A DNA stretch of 64,000 nucleotides, from assembly GCF_016618195.1 (NCBI RefSeq), contig NZ_CP067099.1:248001-312000 (forward strand). Reading direction: 5' to 3'. The notes beneath the pieces are model-generated. The model saw nothing but the letters and a program-made list of their open reading frames with translations, did no database searches and was not told where the DNA came from. Every line of letters starts with the position of its first letter. Positions within the stretch are counted from its first letter, which is position 1. Source of the stretch: Providencia manganoxydans (GTDB lineage Bacteria; Pseudomonadota; Gammaproteobacteria; Enterobacterales; Enterobacteriaceae). This document shows positions 53,893 through 62,296 of this stretch, one piece after another. The translations under genes and the position numbers were made by a program.

Positions 53893-53920
53893 AATTAGGG
53901 CGCTAAATAGCGCCCTAATT
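53893..53920. terminator. Terminator after the fimbrial operon (second of the pair)
   Basis: AATTAGGGCGCTAAATAGCG followed by CCCTAATT, a perfect stem with an AAAT loop. It lies 2 bp from the end of the leftward tip-protein gene and repeats the hairpin at 53725. Confidence 0.85.
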
Positions 53921-53922
53921 AT

Positions 53923-54990
53923 TTATGGATAAACAATATTTAAGGTCGCAGATGTCTTTATGGTGCCTTGGGTGACTCGTCTTGGATCCCATGCATAATA
54001 ATACGCTGCCATTGGAATGCTAAAGTTAGGTTCTAACTGCCCACCTGCATTCACATAAAACAGTGACGTCGCTTTCCCGCGGTTATTGGGGTTTTGTGAG
54101 ATAACGATAGGGATATTTGGTGTGTTGGTTTTGACTAAGCGTATACCGACACCTTGTGCTGCATTAGCTGTTTTATCTATCAGCACCGAGTTATCAGAGC
54201 TAAGTAGATTATTACTGGATAAAAAGATATCAATCGACCGCTCTGCAATATTGTTGCCTCCACCAAGGTTTTCACAACGCATATTGAGTGCAAATGGTGT
54301 ATAGCCTGCGTGGGAGTCGTTGAGCACTTGATGACTGCTCAATGTAGGTAAAGTGACCACAAGGCCTGAATTTTTGAAGACGCAGGTGGTTAGTTTAGGG
54401 GCGTACTTTAAAATCATCGGTTGACCAAACATATCGCGATCGTCGTATGGCCAATGAAACCCATTAAATAGCCATTGTAAGATCTTAATAATTTGTTTAA
54501 CTGGCCACAATAAAATATCAAACAATGACATGCCGCTTAAATCGGTAACAAATAAAATATCATGTAAATTGACGGTATCACCGCTAACCATTGTGCCTGT
54601 TTTTGGCACGAGAGAGAATTTGATCGTGACGGGGGTATTTAGCTCAGATGCTGAATGTCGGCCTGTTTTTTTCAGCGTTCTGTTTGGGATATCGTTAATG
54701 ATTTGTGCTCTGACATTATACTTCCCATTATTAAAGCTTAATATGGTGGCGTATTTTTCATCGGTATTGAGAATTTTAGTATAACCAAATTCGCTTTGCG
54801 TCGTGGAACAATTAAAGTTACCTGAATACTGGGTTGCAATGGTGGTGACCCATTCGGGCGTCGCGGGCGTCAGCTTATCCGAAAGGTCGATACTGATTGG
54901 TGGTGCGTAGCGTACACCTTGTTCATAACAAATTGCGTAGCTATAGCCACTAAAGGCCATCAATAATAATAAATATAGGTATTTGATCAT
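53923..54990 (-). CDS. Fimbrial tip/minor pilin protein (putative adhesin)
   Basis: 355 residues from the ATG at 54990, which follows TGGAAC; the longer frame overlaps the usher. A signal peptide (MIKYLYLLLLMAFSGYSYA, cleavage near 19) gives a secreted protein. The last 160 residues look like a pilin domain: LTTCVFKNSGLVVTLPTLSS, FALNMRCENLGGGNN and a closing alternating strand SATLNIVYP. The first part would be the receptor-binding domain. An unusual hydrophobic/aromatic stretch, SLFDILLWPVKQIIKILQWL, lies near its middle. It is the last gene of the operon, as expected for an adhesin. Receptor unknown. Confidence 0.8.
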   Translation of the reverse strand: MIKYLYLLLLMAFSGYSYAICYEQGVRYAPPISIDLSDKLTPATPEWVTTIATQYSGNFNCSTTQSEFGYTKILNTDEKYATILSFNNGKYNVRAQIINDIPNRTLKKTGRHSASELNTPVTIKFSLVPKTGTMVSGDTVNLHDILFVTDLSGMSLFDILLWPVKQIIKILQWLFNGFHWPYDDRDMFGQPMILKYAPKLTTCVFKNSGLVVTLPTLSSHQVLNDSHAGYTPFALNMRCENLGGGNNIAERSIDIFLSSNNLLSSDNSVLIDKTANAAQGVGIRLVKTNTPNIPIVISQNPNNRGKATSLFYVNAGGQLEPNFSIPMAAYYYAWDPRRVTQGTIKTSATLNIVYP

Positions 54991-55003
54991 GATACGAGTT
55001 CCA

Positions 55004-57496
55004 TTACTGGCAGATGCCAGCGACGCCATCTAAATTTTCAGGCAAGTGATTGATCACGCAATCACCATCATTCAGTTGAATAACGACACTTTCTGGGAAA
55101 GTTTCAGCTTTCAAATATAAGACACTGGCTTGGCCTACGTAGCCGAGTGCATTGCCATCAAGATCGGTAATTTCAGCGCCAAAAGGTAGTGCTTTGCCAT
55201 TTTTTTGGAAGGCACGGCTAACCCATGAGCTACGGGTATCCGTTTTGAATTTAACTAAACTCACGGATCCTTCAATCGGGGCACTATTCGCAATATTACC
55301 AATCACTTCAGCACCTTGAACATTTTCTGTATTCGAAAGGGTGATTGAGTTTTTACGATAAGGTGTCGCGTAAGGTACCAGTGCTAATCCGTCTTTATTA
55401 GTTATGATACTTTGGTCTCCATTTACCATGAGCCCTTGTGCTTTTGGTGCTTGTACTATGGTCATGGTGTTGCCAATTTCATTGGAAGCCAGCACATCCC
55501 AAGGAATAGCGACTAGACTACCGCGAGCGCTCAAACCTATTTGACGATAATCATTTGATTCACTGATAGAGCTGCCTACCGTGGAAATATTTGAACGATA
55601 GGCAAGATTTGCACTCGCCATATTTTGTCCGCCTTGTTGATTGCTTCCAGATAGGGAATAACTTAGGCGGTTGGCTTCCAATGCAGTACCACTTAAGGAA
55701 ACGGTGCTCTGTTGATAATGTGAATCAGTCGCTGTCAAACCTGTGCTTATCCATACATTATTATCGAATAAGTTCATAGGCAGGCTGAAGGTGAGATAAT
55801 AGCGGTTCTCTTCTTTGCCTTTACCGTCGCGGACTCTACTGGCAGAGATAGAATAACTGATATTTGCATATGCGTTGGAGTAGCCTAATTGGTATTCGCG
55901 AGTTGTTGGTGTCGTTGACCAATAATCACGCTGAGAGCCTGAAATATAGGTCGTTCCCCAATTTTCAGGAAGGCGTTGGTTTAAGTTAATCGTAAATGTA
56001 TTCTTAGGGCGCACACCACGCATTGAGTCCCATGTGTTCATATCAAAAGAGGTTGTTTCTTGATTAGGACGAGAGCCTTGTGTCTGTTTATCGAGGGTCT
56101 CTTGATAGAGGCGATAGCCTTCATGAGCATGGATTGAATCGCTAAAACTGTAATAGCCTTTTGTTGAATAGCGATAGGCTGCTAAGGTAAAGTTAGTCGC
56201 GGTAGTATCCAAGAATTTGCTGTATGAGATCCGCATACTTTGCCCACGGGAAGTTTCATTTGGTAGCTTAGTATTTGCATGGGTAACATCAACAGAAACT
56301 GCACCAATCGGCAGGTTCCAGCCTGTTCCAAGCAAGTAGGCTTGATAATCTTCACTCGCGATAGTTCCTGCATAACCCGTTATCAGGTTATTAAAACCAT
56401 ATTCAACAGTCCCTTGAAAAAACTCTGGTTGATAATGGCCATTTTCTTGATTTACCTTACCGGCAAGTAATGCATAATTGCTTACGCCTTCTTTTAACAT
56501 ACCCGGTACGGCAGAAAACGGCACGGTAAAGGATTGCTCCTGCCCATCAGCTTCTTTTACGATAACTAACAGATCACCCGCAGAGCCGGTTGGCTGGATA
56601 TTATCAATCGTAAATTGTCCCGGAGGAACGTTCTCTTGGTAAACAACGCTGCCGTTTTGTATGACTTTCACAAGGGCGTTCGTTTGCGCAACTCCGCGTA
56701 CAATCGGGGCAAATCCTTGTTGCGATGTGGGGCGCATATTGATATCCGAGGCCAGAGATACGCCACGTACACGTACTGAGTCGAAGAGAGTGCCTTGAGA
56801 GTAAAAATCGCCGGCCACAAAATTAGATTTATAGAGTGGTAAAGCTTTGCGTAAATAACGCGTGTTATTTTCCCATTTTAGGCTACTACCCGCATGTTTA
56901 CGCACTGAACTGCTATCTCGAAACTGCCAAGAGTTAAGGTTGATACCTGATTCAAGACCTGCATAGATATCATCGCTGGTTGATTTATCGCCATTTTTAT
57001 TGTTAGTTTTATAATAGGTGGTGTTATATGACAGCATAGCGGCTGGGATCCCACTTTCCCATGACTCAGGTGGGACATAGCCGACTTCAGTACGCAGTAA
57101 AAAGCTTTGTGGAATGGTCATTTTGATGCTGAGTGTGCTGACATCGACATCATAACGACCACCCTGAACCAATTGTTCTAATGTGTAATCTTGTGTCTCT
57201 TCAGTTGTTTCAGGTAATTGAATACCAAATAATGCAGCTTCTGTTTTGCTGATTAAGATAGTGTTCTGTTCATCTGTAAAAACAAAAGGATAACGGCCTT
57301 TCCAGTCACCATTGATATAAGTATCCATTTCTTGAATACCAGCAGGCATGCTCTGTTCTTCATAAAATCGAGATAGATTCGATTTTGCAGAATCCCCCGC
57401 AAGCAAAGAGGTATCAAAATTGACGCCCCAGCTTTTTGATGTTCCGAGAAGCAAACAAACTGCGAGTAGGCTCCAATGATGGCCGTACAACTTCAT
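55004..57496 (-). CDS. Fimbrial outer-membrane usher (FimD/PapC family)
   Basis: 830 residues with a signal peptide (through about SKSWG). Usher landmarks include SLLAGDSAKSNLSRF near the N-terminus, GDFYSQGTLFDSVRVRGVSL, QQGFAPIVRGVAQTNALVKV, NVPPGQFTIDNIQPTGSAGD and a plug/barrel middle. Two cysteines close to the end (DGDCVINHLPENLDGVAGIC) are typical of the C-terminal domain. It receives chaperone-subunit complexes and exports them through its pore. It lies 18 bp downstream of the chaperone and 13 bp before the tip gene. Confidence 0.95.
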   Translation of the reverse strand: MKLYGHHWSLLAVCLLLGTSKSWGVNFDTSLLAGDSAKSNLSRFYEEQSMPAGIQEMDTYINGDWKGRYPFVFTDEQNTILISKTEAALFGIQLPETTEETQDYTLEQLVQGGRYDVDVSTLSIKMTIPQSFLLRTEVGYVPPESWESGIPAAMLSYNTTYYKTNNKNGDKSTSDDIYAGLESGINLNSWQFRDSSSVRKHAGSSLKWENNTRYLRKALPLYKSNFVAGDFYSQGTLFDSVRVRGVSLASDINMRPTSQQGFAPIVRGVAQTNALVKVIQNGSVVYQENVPPGQFTIDNIQPTGSAGDLLVIVKEADGQEQSFTVPFSAVPGMLKEGVSNYALLAGKVNQENGHYQPEFFQGTVEYGFNNLITGYAGTIASEDYQAYLLGTGWNLPIGAVSVDVTHANTKLPNETSRGQSMRISYSKFLDTTATNFTLAAYRYSTKGYYSFSDSIHAHEGYRLYQETLDKQTQGSRPNQETTSFDMNTWDSMRGVRPKNTFTINLNQRLPENWGTTYISGSQRDYWSTTPTTREYQLGYSNAYANISYSISASRVRDGKGKEENRYYLTFSLPMNLFDNNVWISTGLTATDSHYQQSTVSLSGTALEANRLSYSLSGSNQQGGQNMASANLAYRSNISTVGSSISESNDYRQIGLSARGSLVAIPWDVLASNEIGNTMTIVQAPKAQGLMVNGDQSIITNKDGLALVPYATPYRKNSITLSNTENVQGAEVIGNIANSAPIEGSVSLVKFKTDTRSSWVSRAFQKNGKALPFGAEITDLDGNALGYVGQASVLYLKAETFPESVVIQLNDGDCVINHLPENLDGVAGICQ

Positions 57497-57514
57497 TATT
57501 ACAGATTCTCTTTT

Positions 57515-58207
57515 TTATTTAGTAATCACGGACTTATTTTTATAAGCACCCAGATCATCAACATATAATAAGCTGTAGCTTTGACCGGCTGTAATGGCGG
57601 TTTTGGCAGGCGCTAAGCTATTAGAAAAGGGTGCAATCATCAGCGAGTCAGCAAGCATTTTATTACCGCTTTTATTACTAATATTCGCGATAGTGACGTA
57701 ATAAGGACTGTTGTTGGTAATGCGAAAACTTTGATTTTCGGCTTTAACGGTGAGTTGCTCAATAGCTTGCTCAACACCGGCTTGTAATGATGTTGGGCGA
57801 TAAAAAAGCTTAATACGTGTTTTAATGGCTAACTGCATGGTATTTTTACCTTGCAGATGATCAGGCGTTGGTGGAATGTCTAGCACATTCAAGTAAAAAA
57901 CCGATTCACGATCTGTTGGCAGTGACGCAGGTAATTTTTTAATACGTAATTGTTGACCTGCGTTCCCTGAGACTTTAACAACGGGCGGGGAAAGTAGAAA
58001 AGGCACATTTGCTGTCTCAGGAGTTGAATTGATATCGCCATCATCAATCCATGATTGAACTAATGCAGGATCATCACCGTTATTGATTAATTGAACGATA
58101 GTTTCGTTATTCTTTTCTGGATAAATAACACGAGTACCATTAACAACAATATTAGCGAATGCTGTATTAATACTGATAAGTAAGGAAAATAAAATAATTA
58201 AGCGCAT
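57515..58207 (-). CDS. Periplasmic fimbrial chaperone (PapD family)
   Basis: 230 residues with a signal peptide (MRLIILFSLLISINTAFA). The family pattern is complete: NGTRVIYPEKNNETIVQLIN (first strand and conserved Arg), VQSWIDDG, PFLLSPPVVKVSGNAGQQLR, the signature FYLNVLDIPPTP, and KTRIKLFYRPTSL. The second domain ends with a short YKNKSVIT tail. It binds pilin subunits by donor-strand complementation. It is separated from the major pilin gene by about 420 bp holding a family-1 repeat. Confidence 0.95.
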   Translation of the reverse strand: MRLIILFSLLISINTAFANIVVNGTRVIYPEKNNETIVQLINNGDDPALVQSWIDDGDINSTPETANVPFLLSPPVVKVSGNAGQQLRIKKLPASLPTDRESVFYLNVLDIPPTPDHLQGKNTMQLAIKTRIKLFYRPTSLQAGVEQAIEQLTVKAENQSFRITNNSPYYVTIANISNKSGNKMLADSLMIAPFSNSLAPAKTAITAGQSYSLLYVDDLGAYKNKSVITK

Positions 58208-58311
58208 TTTTATAAACTCAGAGGGATGGGATGGTCAAGTTAATAGATTAACTTGACCATAAGTATGCCCTTTATACTTTAAGCGGTAGTGCTTGTATTA
58301 AGGCATGGTGT

Positions 58312-58428
58312 CTATACTTATCATACTTCAAGACATATGGGGAACTATGCGCTATTCACCGAGTATCTATGCGCTTCTCGGCTATTTTTGCTTGTCGCCT
58401 ATCTATATCCTGAATTAGTTAGAGTATA
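58312..58428. repeat. Family-1 dispersed repeat, copy E (inside the fimbrial operon)
   Basis: About 117 bp, CTATACTTATCATACTTCAA to CTGAATTAGTTAGAGTATAT. It lies between the major pilin gene and the chaperone gene, on the transcribed path if the operon is read through. It might lower downstream expression relative to the pilin. Confidence 0.7.
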
Positions 58429-58600
58429 TATTCATTAGCACTAGTTACTTATGTCGTTACCTAGTGTTTTATTTAATTGACACCTTGCTGTAACTTTAAT
58501 TATTTCGGGTATATTAATACGCTCTGTATTATTACAAGGAAGCATTATTGAATTAATTTATTCATATTAATTGCATATTTTTTTATGCTGTTATTAATGC

Positions 58601-58625
58601 TATACCTCGAATAATTGAGAGTATA
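58601..58625. repeat. Family-1 mini fragment after the pilin gene
   Basis: TATACCTCGAATAATTGAGA followed by GTATA: just the family's ends fused (TATAC...GTATA). It abuts the pilin stop codon on its 3' side. It could fold into a small hairpin and act as the pilin terminator. Confidence 0.5.
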
Positions 58626-59204
58626 TTACAGGTAAGAAATGGTGTAAGTTACATTAGAGCTTAAGCTACCTACTCTTGCTGGCAGTGCATTCGTTTTGTA
58701 GTAATAAATATCTAATGCTAACGTTTCAGGCGTTGCTTCATTACCTTTAATATTAGTAACCAAAGGTTGGTTTAATACAAGAGGAGTTTGATCTGTTGTT
58801 TTTGTAATAGCAAAACCAACGTTACGTGATACGTTTGCATCATTTTCATTTACAGTGGTGTTCAGCAAATATTTACCATCTGTAGAAATATTATTTGCAG
58901 AAGAGAAATAGATTTTTAACGGTGCATCTTCGGCTTTGTTTGCTGAAGTACAGTTAGAAAAAGTAAGAGAAACGGTTTTTTTGTTTTTTGTGATGATGCC
59001 TGGTTTGGTACCCGCTTCATCTACGCTGATAGGGTTTAAAGCCACTGTAAAGTCAGCGCTTTTGCCACCATTGATAGTACAAGTTGTATCTGTAATCGCA
59101 CCGCTAAAGTTGATCACACCACCTGCTGAACTGTCTTCCGCCATGGCAGGTGTTGCCGCAAGAATTAATGCTGTCGCAGCAGATAATGCAAATTTGTTAT
59201 TCAT
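58626..59204 (-). CDS. Major fimbrial subunit (FimA-like pilin)
   Basis: 192 residues from the ATG at 59204, preceded by CGGAGAAG; a longer frame starting at 59276 is not needed. A signal peptide ends at ATPAMA (about 22). The mature chain begins EDSSAGGVINFSGAITDTTC, with the paired cysteine in VSLTFSNCTSA. These form the pilin disulfide, and the closing alternating strand (SSNVTYTISYL) is the donor/groove strand. It polymerises into the fimbrial shaft. It is the first gene of the operon and is followed by a small palindrome and a repeat. Confidence 0.9.
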   Translation of the reverse strand: MNNKFALSAATALILAATPAMAEDSSAGGVINFSGAITDTTCTINGGKSADFTVALNPISVDEAGTKPGIITKNKKTVSLTFSNCTSANKAEDAPLKIYFSSANNISTDGKYLLNTTVNENDANVSRNVGFAITKTTDQTPLVLNQPLVTNIKGNEATPETLALDIYYYKTNALPARVGSLSSNVTYTISYL

Positions 59205-59407
59205 TTTCTTCTCCGAGAAGAGCTGTGTGTATGTCAATAATAAGTAATAGCAAGCCGTTAACGTCTGGTTATTCACCGGAAATTAAACTCAGCCAGTTTA
59301 AAAATATTTATTAATTATCTGAATTTTAAATTTAATATAAAAATACAAAATCACACTTTTGGTAAAAGTGTATTTGTATTTCACTCTTGTTTAACTACCA
59401 GATAAAT

Positions 59408-59421
59408 TTGATTTATATCAA
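59408..59421. promoter_or_regulatory. FNR-type palindrome upstream of the pilin gene
   Basis: TTGATTTATATCAA: both FNR half-sites are perfect (TTGAT-N4-ATCAA). It lies about 205 bp upstream of the pilin ATG. FNR control of the fimbriae is an inference from the match; CRP would prefer TGTGA. Confidence 0.5.
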
Positions 59422-60189
59422 TTTTGATAGGGCGCTATTATACGTATAATCATCTGTTTAAAAAGAGGGTTAAATTTACTCATATTAGATTTAAAAATTA
59501 AATGTCGGGTTATGCTCTGAAATGGTTAGCTATTACGCGAAAAAAGACGTAATAAGAAATGAGATTAGAGTTTTATTTTGTAATTTTACTTATTACAGAG
59601 TTATGTGTATTCTTTAATATTAAAAGTAGGGTTAAAAACTTGTTACTAATTATTTCTTTTTGTGAAATTATGTTTTTTTATTTATTTTAAATCAATATGT
59701 TAAATAATATACCTCTTTGTGAGTAGTTAAATAATGATGATGATTGATGAATTTTTCTTTTGATTTTATAACTTTATATATCTGTTAAATTAAAATTTTT
59801 AACTAATAAATATGGTTTATAAAAAATAAACTATTATATAGTTTGGTGATTATCAACAAGAAATATGATTGTTAATAATAATATTTACTTAAAACAACCG
59901 TTGTTTTGGTAGATAGGACAAGGTATTTATGAGTAATTATTAACCTATTCAAGTCTATGCCTATTGCAGTAATAGCTAAAACCTCAACAATAACATTATT
60001 AATTATAAGGTTTATTTCCAAGGGGTAATACAACTAACCCAAATATGACTTGTGTTATGTTTCGAGTTAACAGTATCGGCATGGAGCCAGCAAACTTTAT
60101 AATTATTTTATTATCATCGGCTAATCTTTAAATAAGGCAGTAGACAATGCGTATAGTAAGCATGTTATTAATTGCCTTGTTGGGGCTTA

Positions 60190-60306
60190 GTATACTTCAG
60201 CCTAAGAAGGTGACTACTACTCAGCCAGCCAGACTATAGAGTTTATCTATGCTCCCTGTCTATCTTCATTTGTTGTCTACCTGAAACTCGAATTGTTTAC
60301 AGTATA
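60190..60306. repeat. Family-1 dispersed repeat, copy F
   Basis: About 117 bp, GTATACTTCAGCCTAAGAAG to CTCGAATTGTTTACAGTATA. It lies between the fimbrial and paa regions and is followed by a degraded half-copy. Confidence 0.7.
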
Positions 60307-60319
60307 TGTGTATGTTTTT

Positions 60320-60366
60320 TGGGAGCACTTGTTGCTCAATTCTACTTCGAAGGGTTTGGAATATAG
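60320..60366. repeat. Family-1 degraded right half-copy
   Basis: CACTTGTTGCTCAATTCTAC then TTCGAAGGGTTTGGAATATA resembles the right end of copy D (CACTTGTTGTCTAGCTGAAC, then TTCGAATTATTTAGAGTA). It is adjacent to copy F, so a tandem pair has decayed. Confidence 0.45.
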
Positions 60367-60407
60367 GTAGGAGTTATAATTTAAGAAGTTATTATGAGCT
60401 AATAAAT

Positions 60408-60446
60408 TATTCATGTAGTACTTAATAGAAGAATACCACATGAATA
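60408..60446. terminator. Long-stem terminator after paaY
   Basis: TATTCATGTAGTA pairs with TACCACATGAATA with a single G-T-type mismatch across a 13-nt loop. It ends 12 bp after the paaY stop and is followed on the minus strand by AT-rich DNA. Confidence 0.6.
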
Positions 60447-60457
60447 GTTATACAAAG

Positions 60458-61051
60458 CTAAAGTGCTGATTTGGGAATGATACCTTCGAAGACTAATTTA
60501 GGCCTATTGGGTTCTTCCTGAGCCAAAGGTTCGACCTCACGGAGAGTCTGTTTACACCGACTCACTAAGTCTTGGTAGTCAACAGTACCACTGCTTTTCC
60601 ATGCAATTTCTTGTTCTGATAGCTCTCTTAGTGCTTTTGCTGGGGTACCAACAATCAGCATATTGTCGGCAAATACAGCTTCTGCTTTGACAAATGCACA
60701 TGCGCCAACAATCGAGTTTTCACCAATAACAGCACCATCCATAATGACACTGTTCATACCGACTAATGCATTACGTTTAATGTGGCATCCATGTAAGATA
60801 GCACCGTGGCCAATATGACCATCTTCTTCAATGATCGTATCGAATTGTGGAAAACCATGCATAACACAGTTGTCTTGAACGTTAGCGCCATCCTTGATGA
60901 TTAAACGACCAAAATCCCCTCTTAGGCTTGCATTCGGACCAATGTAAACATTTTTGCCAATTATAACATCGCCTATGACCACAGCGGTTGGATGAACAAA
61001 ACTGTCAGGGCCAACGACGGGGGTAAGCCCATCTATTTGGTAAAAAGACAT
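60458..61051 (-). CDS. paaY: Phenylacetate-degradation protein PaaY (hexapeptide-repeat thioesterase)
   Basis: 197 residues of left-handed beta-helix hexapeptide repeats, in the gamma-carbonic-anhydrase-like family: [46 protein letters not shown] and [14 protein letters not shown]. The metal-binding histidines lie in the last three segments. PaaY hydrolyses off-pathway CoA thioesters in phenylacetate catabolism. It lies 38 bp downstream of the repressor gene paaX, as in E. coli (paaXY), and is followed by a terminator. Confidence 0.94.
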   Translation of the reverse strand: MSFYQIDGLTPVVGPDSFVHPTAVVIGDVIIGKNVYIGPNASLRGDFGRLIIKDGANVQDNCVMHGFPQFDTIIEEDGHIGHGAILHGCHIKRNALVGMNSVIMDGAVIGENSIVGACAFVKAEAVFADNMLIVGTPAKALRELSEQEIAWKSSGTVDYQDLVSRCKQTLREVEPLAQEEPNRPKLVFEGIIPKSAL

Positions 61052-61089
61052 CGTAAATTTCTCCTGTTGAATTTTGCATTGGCTATACT

Positions 61090-62028
61090 TTATGCAGCAA
61101 TTTCTTTTAACGCGCCCCCAAACCGCTTGAAATATAAAGTAGTTGGCTGAGGGAGCTCTCCAACTGTTGTTTCACATCTTTCACTGATATAGCGTGTTGC
61201 TGCAAGCTCAACCCGTTGATAAATATTAGTGCATAAGTGTTTTGCTATTTGCCCCTCCCATTGTGCTGGAAGTAGTTCGTCGGGCAGTTGTGGATCCTTT
61301 AACACGATCCTGCGATAAAAATGGATCAGTAATAAGCGTAGCTGAAAACTGTGTTCAGGTGATATTTGTTCGTCAGTTAATTCTTTGAGTAATAAAGCCA
61401 ACGGACGAAATAGGGTAATAAAGTGGTGGTAGTGCTCTGCAACTTGCTGCAATGACCAACTATCAGCAACCAGCTGCTTGAGGTTTTTTTCTGACCGACT
61501 ATAAGGATAATCGGCTCGAAAATAAATCACCTGCTCAGAGGCATTAAGCTCATTGAGCAAAGTTGGAATATCACCTTGAGCACTGCTAGGAGCTGCCATT
61601 AATGAGGTATTTAATTGGCCGAAGCCTAACCAACTTAACTCTTTTTTTAACCTAGCTTTCTCTTCTTTATCCGCAGTTTCGAGTAAAAGTAAATCCCATT
61701 TACCATCCCAATCAGGTTGTTCACTTTGATAAATTTTACTTTCTGCATGGCGAAATTGGTTTTGACCACGTTCGGAGATCCGATAGTAACTGCGCCTACC
61801 AATTTTCTCAGCATCTAACCAACCTTCTTTTTGTAAACGAAATACGGAGGTACGTACAAAACGATCAGTAAACCCCATGGGTTCTAATAAGTTAGTTAAA
61901 CTCCCTAGCCAGACCTCACCGCCACGGTGATGCAGTGCATCACCATAAAGAGAGATAATAAGCGATGTGCCGCTAATAGGCTGGCTAGTCAGTGCATGCT
62001 GTATAAATTGACTAAGTTTAGTGTCCAT
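61090..62028 (-). CDS. paaX: Phenylacetate operon repressor PaaX
   Basis: 312 residues from the ATG at 62028; a TTG at 62046 would add six residues. A winged-helix N-terminus is present: [40 protein letters not shown] and [20 protein letters not shown]. The effector domain and dimer region match PaaX in length and wording. PaaX represses paa genes and is released by phenylacetyl-CoA, the product of the adjacent paaK enzyme. It is separated from paaK by about 270 bp containing a family-1 repeat and presumably its own promoter. Confidence 0.95.
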   Translation of the reverse strand: MDTKLSQFIQHALTSQPISGTSLIISLYGDALHHRGGEVWLGSLTNLLEPMGFTDRFVRTSVFRLQKEGWLDAEKIGRRSYYRISERGQNQFRHAESKIYQSEQPDWDGKWDLLLLETADKEEKARLKKELSWLGFGQLNTSLMAAPSSAQGDIPTLLNELNASEQVIYFRADYPYSRSEKNLKQLVADSWSLQQVAEHYHHFITLFRPLALLLKELTDEQISPEHSFQLRLLLIHFYRRIVLKDPQLPDELLPAQWEGQIAKHLCTNIYQRVELAATRYISERCETTVGELPQPTTLYFKRFGGALKEIAA

Positions 62029-62149
62029 TTTTTGATTATCCGGCAAATTTTTGTATCAAAAACCTATGCGAACAGTAGACAATAACTATTTACAGACTGC
62101 AAGTTACGGCGGCTTATCCGAAGTAGAATGCGTATATCAATAATGACGT

Positions 62150-62292
62150 TAATGACTCATAGGTACTGCAAGTTGCAGCGTTTTAGGTTGAGGTAGGTGA
62201 CGACACTGACCTGCGTCAGTCACCGAGTATTTTTCGCGACGAGTGACTCATTCACTGGTCGCTTAGATGCATCTTGAATTGTTTAGAGTATA
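62150..62292. repeat. Family-1 dispersed repeat, copy G (between paaK and paaX)
   Basis: About 143 bp; left part GTACTGCAAGTTGCAGCG, right end TTGAATTGTTTAGAGTATAG. It abuts the paaK stop codon. The left boundary is uncertain. A further short fragment with GACTGCAAGTTAC near 62096 may be a second left end. Confidence 0.65.
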
Positions 62293-62296
62293 GAGC

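Larger units (their letters stand above)
59205..60407. other. 1.2-kb AT-rich region upstream of the fimbrial operon
   Basis: No convincing gene. It contains an FNR-box-like palindrome at 59408-59421, a family-1 repeat at 60190-60306 and a half-copy at 60320-60366. A 30-codon hydrophobic ORF at 60147-60239 runs into the repeat and is not called. I looked for inverted repeats flanking a promoter (phase-variation switch) and for a recombinase gene and saw neither. Confidence 0.5.

Noticed and set aside
60147..60239. Small ORF of 30 codons, hydrophobic then basic (MRIVSMLLIALLGLSILQ...), reminiscent of Ibs-type small toxins
   Set aside because: The ribosome site is weak, the frame runs into a family-1 repeat, and no antisense RNA signal is visible; the resemblance is only in composition.
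59205..60407. Possible invertible promoter element for fimbrial phase variation
   Set aside because: No pair of matching inverted repeats of useful length around the pilin promoter region and no site-specific recombinase gene nearby.
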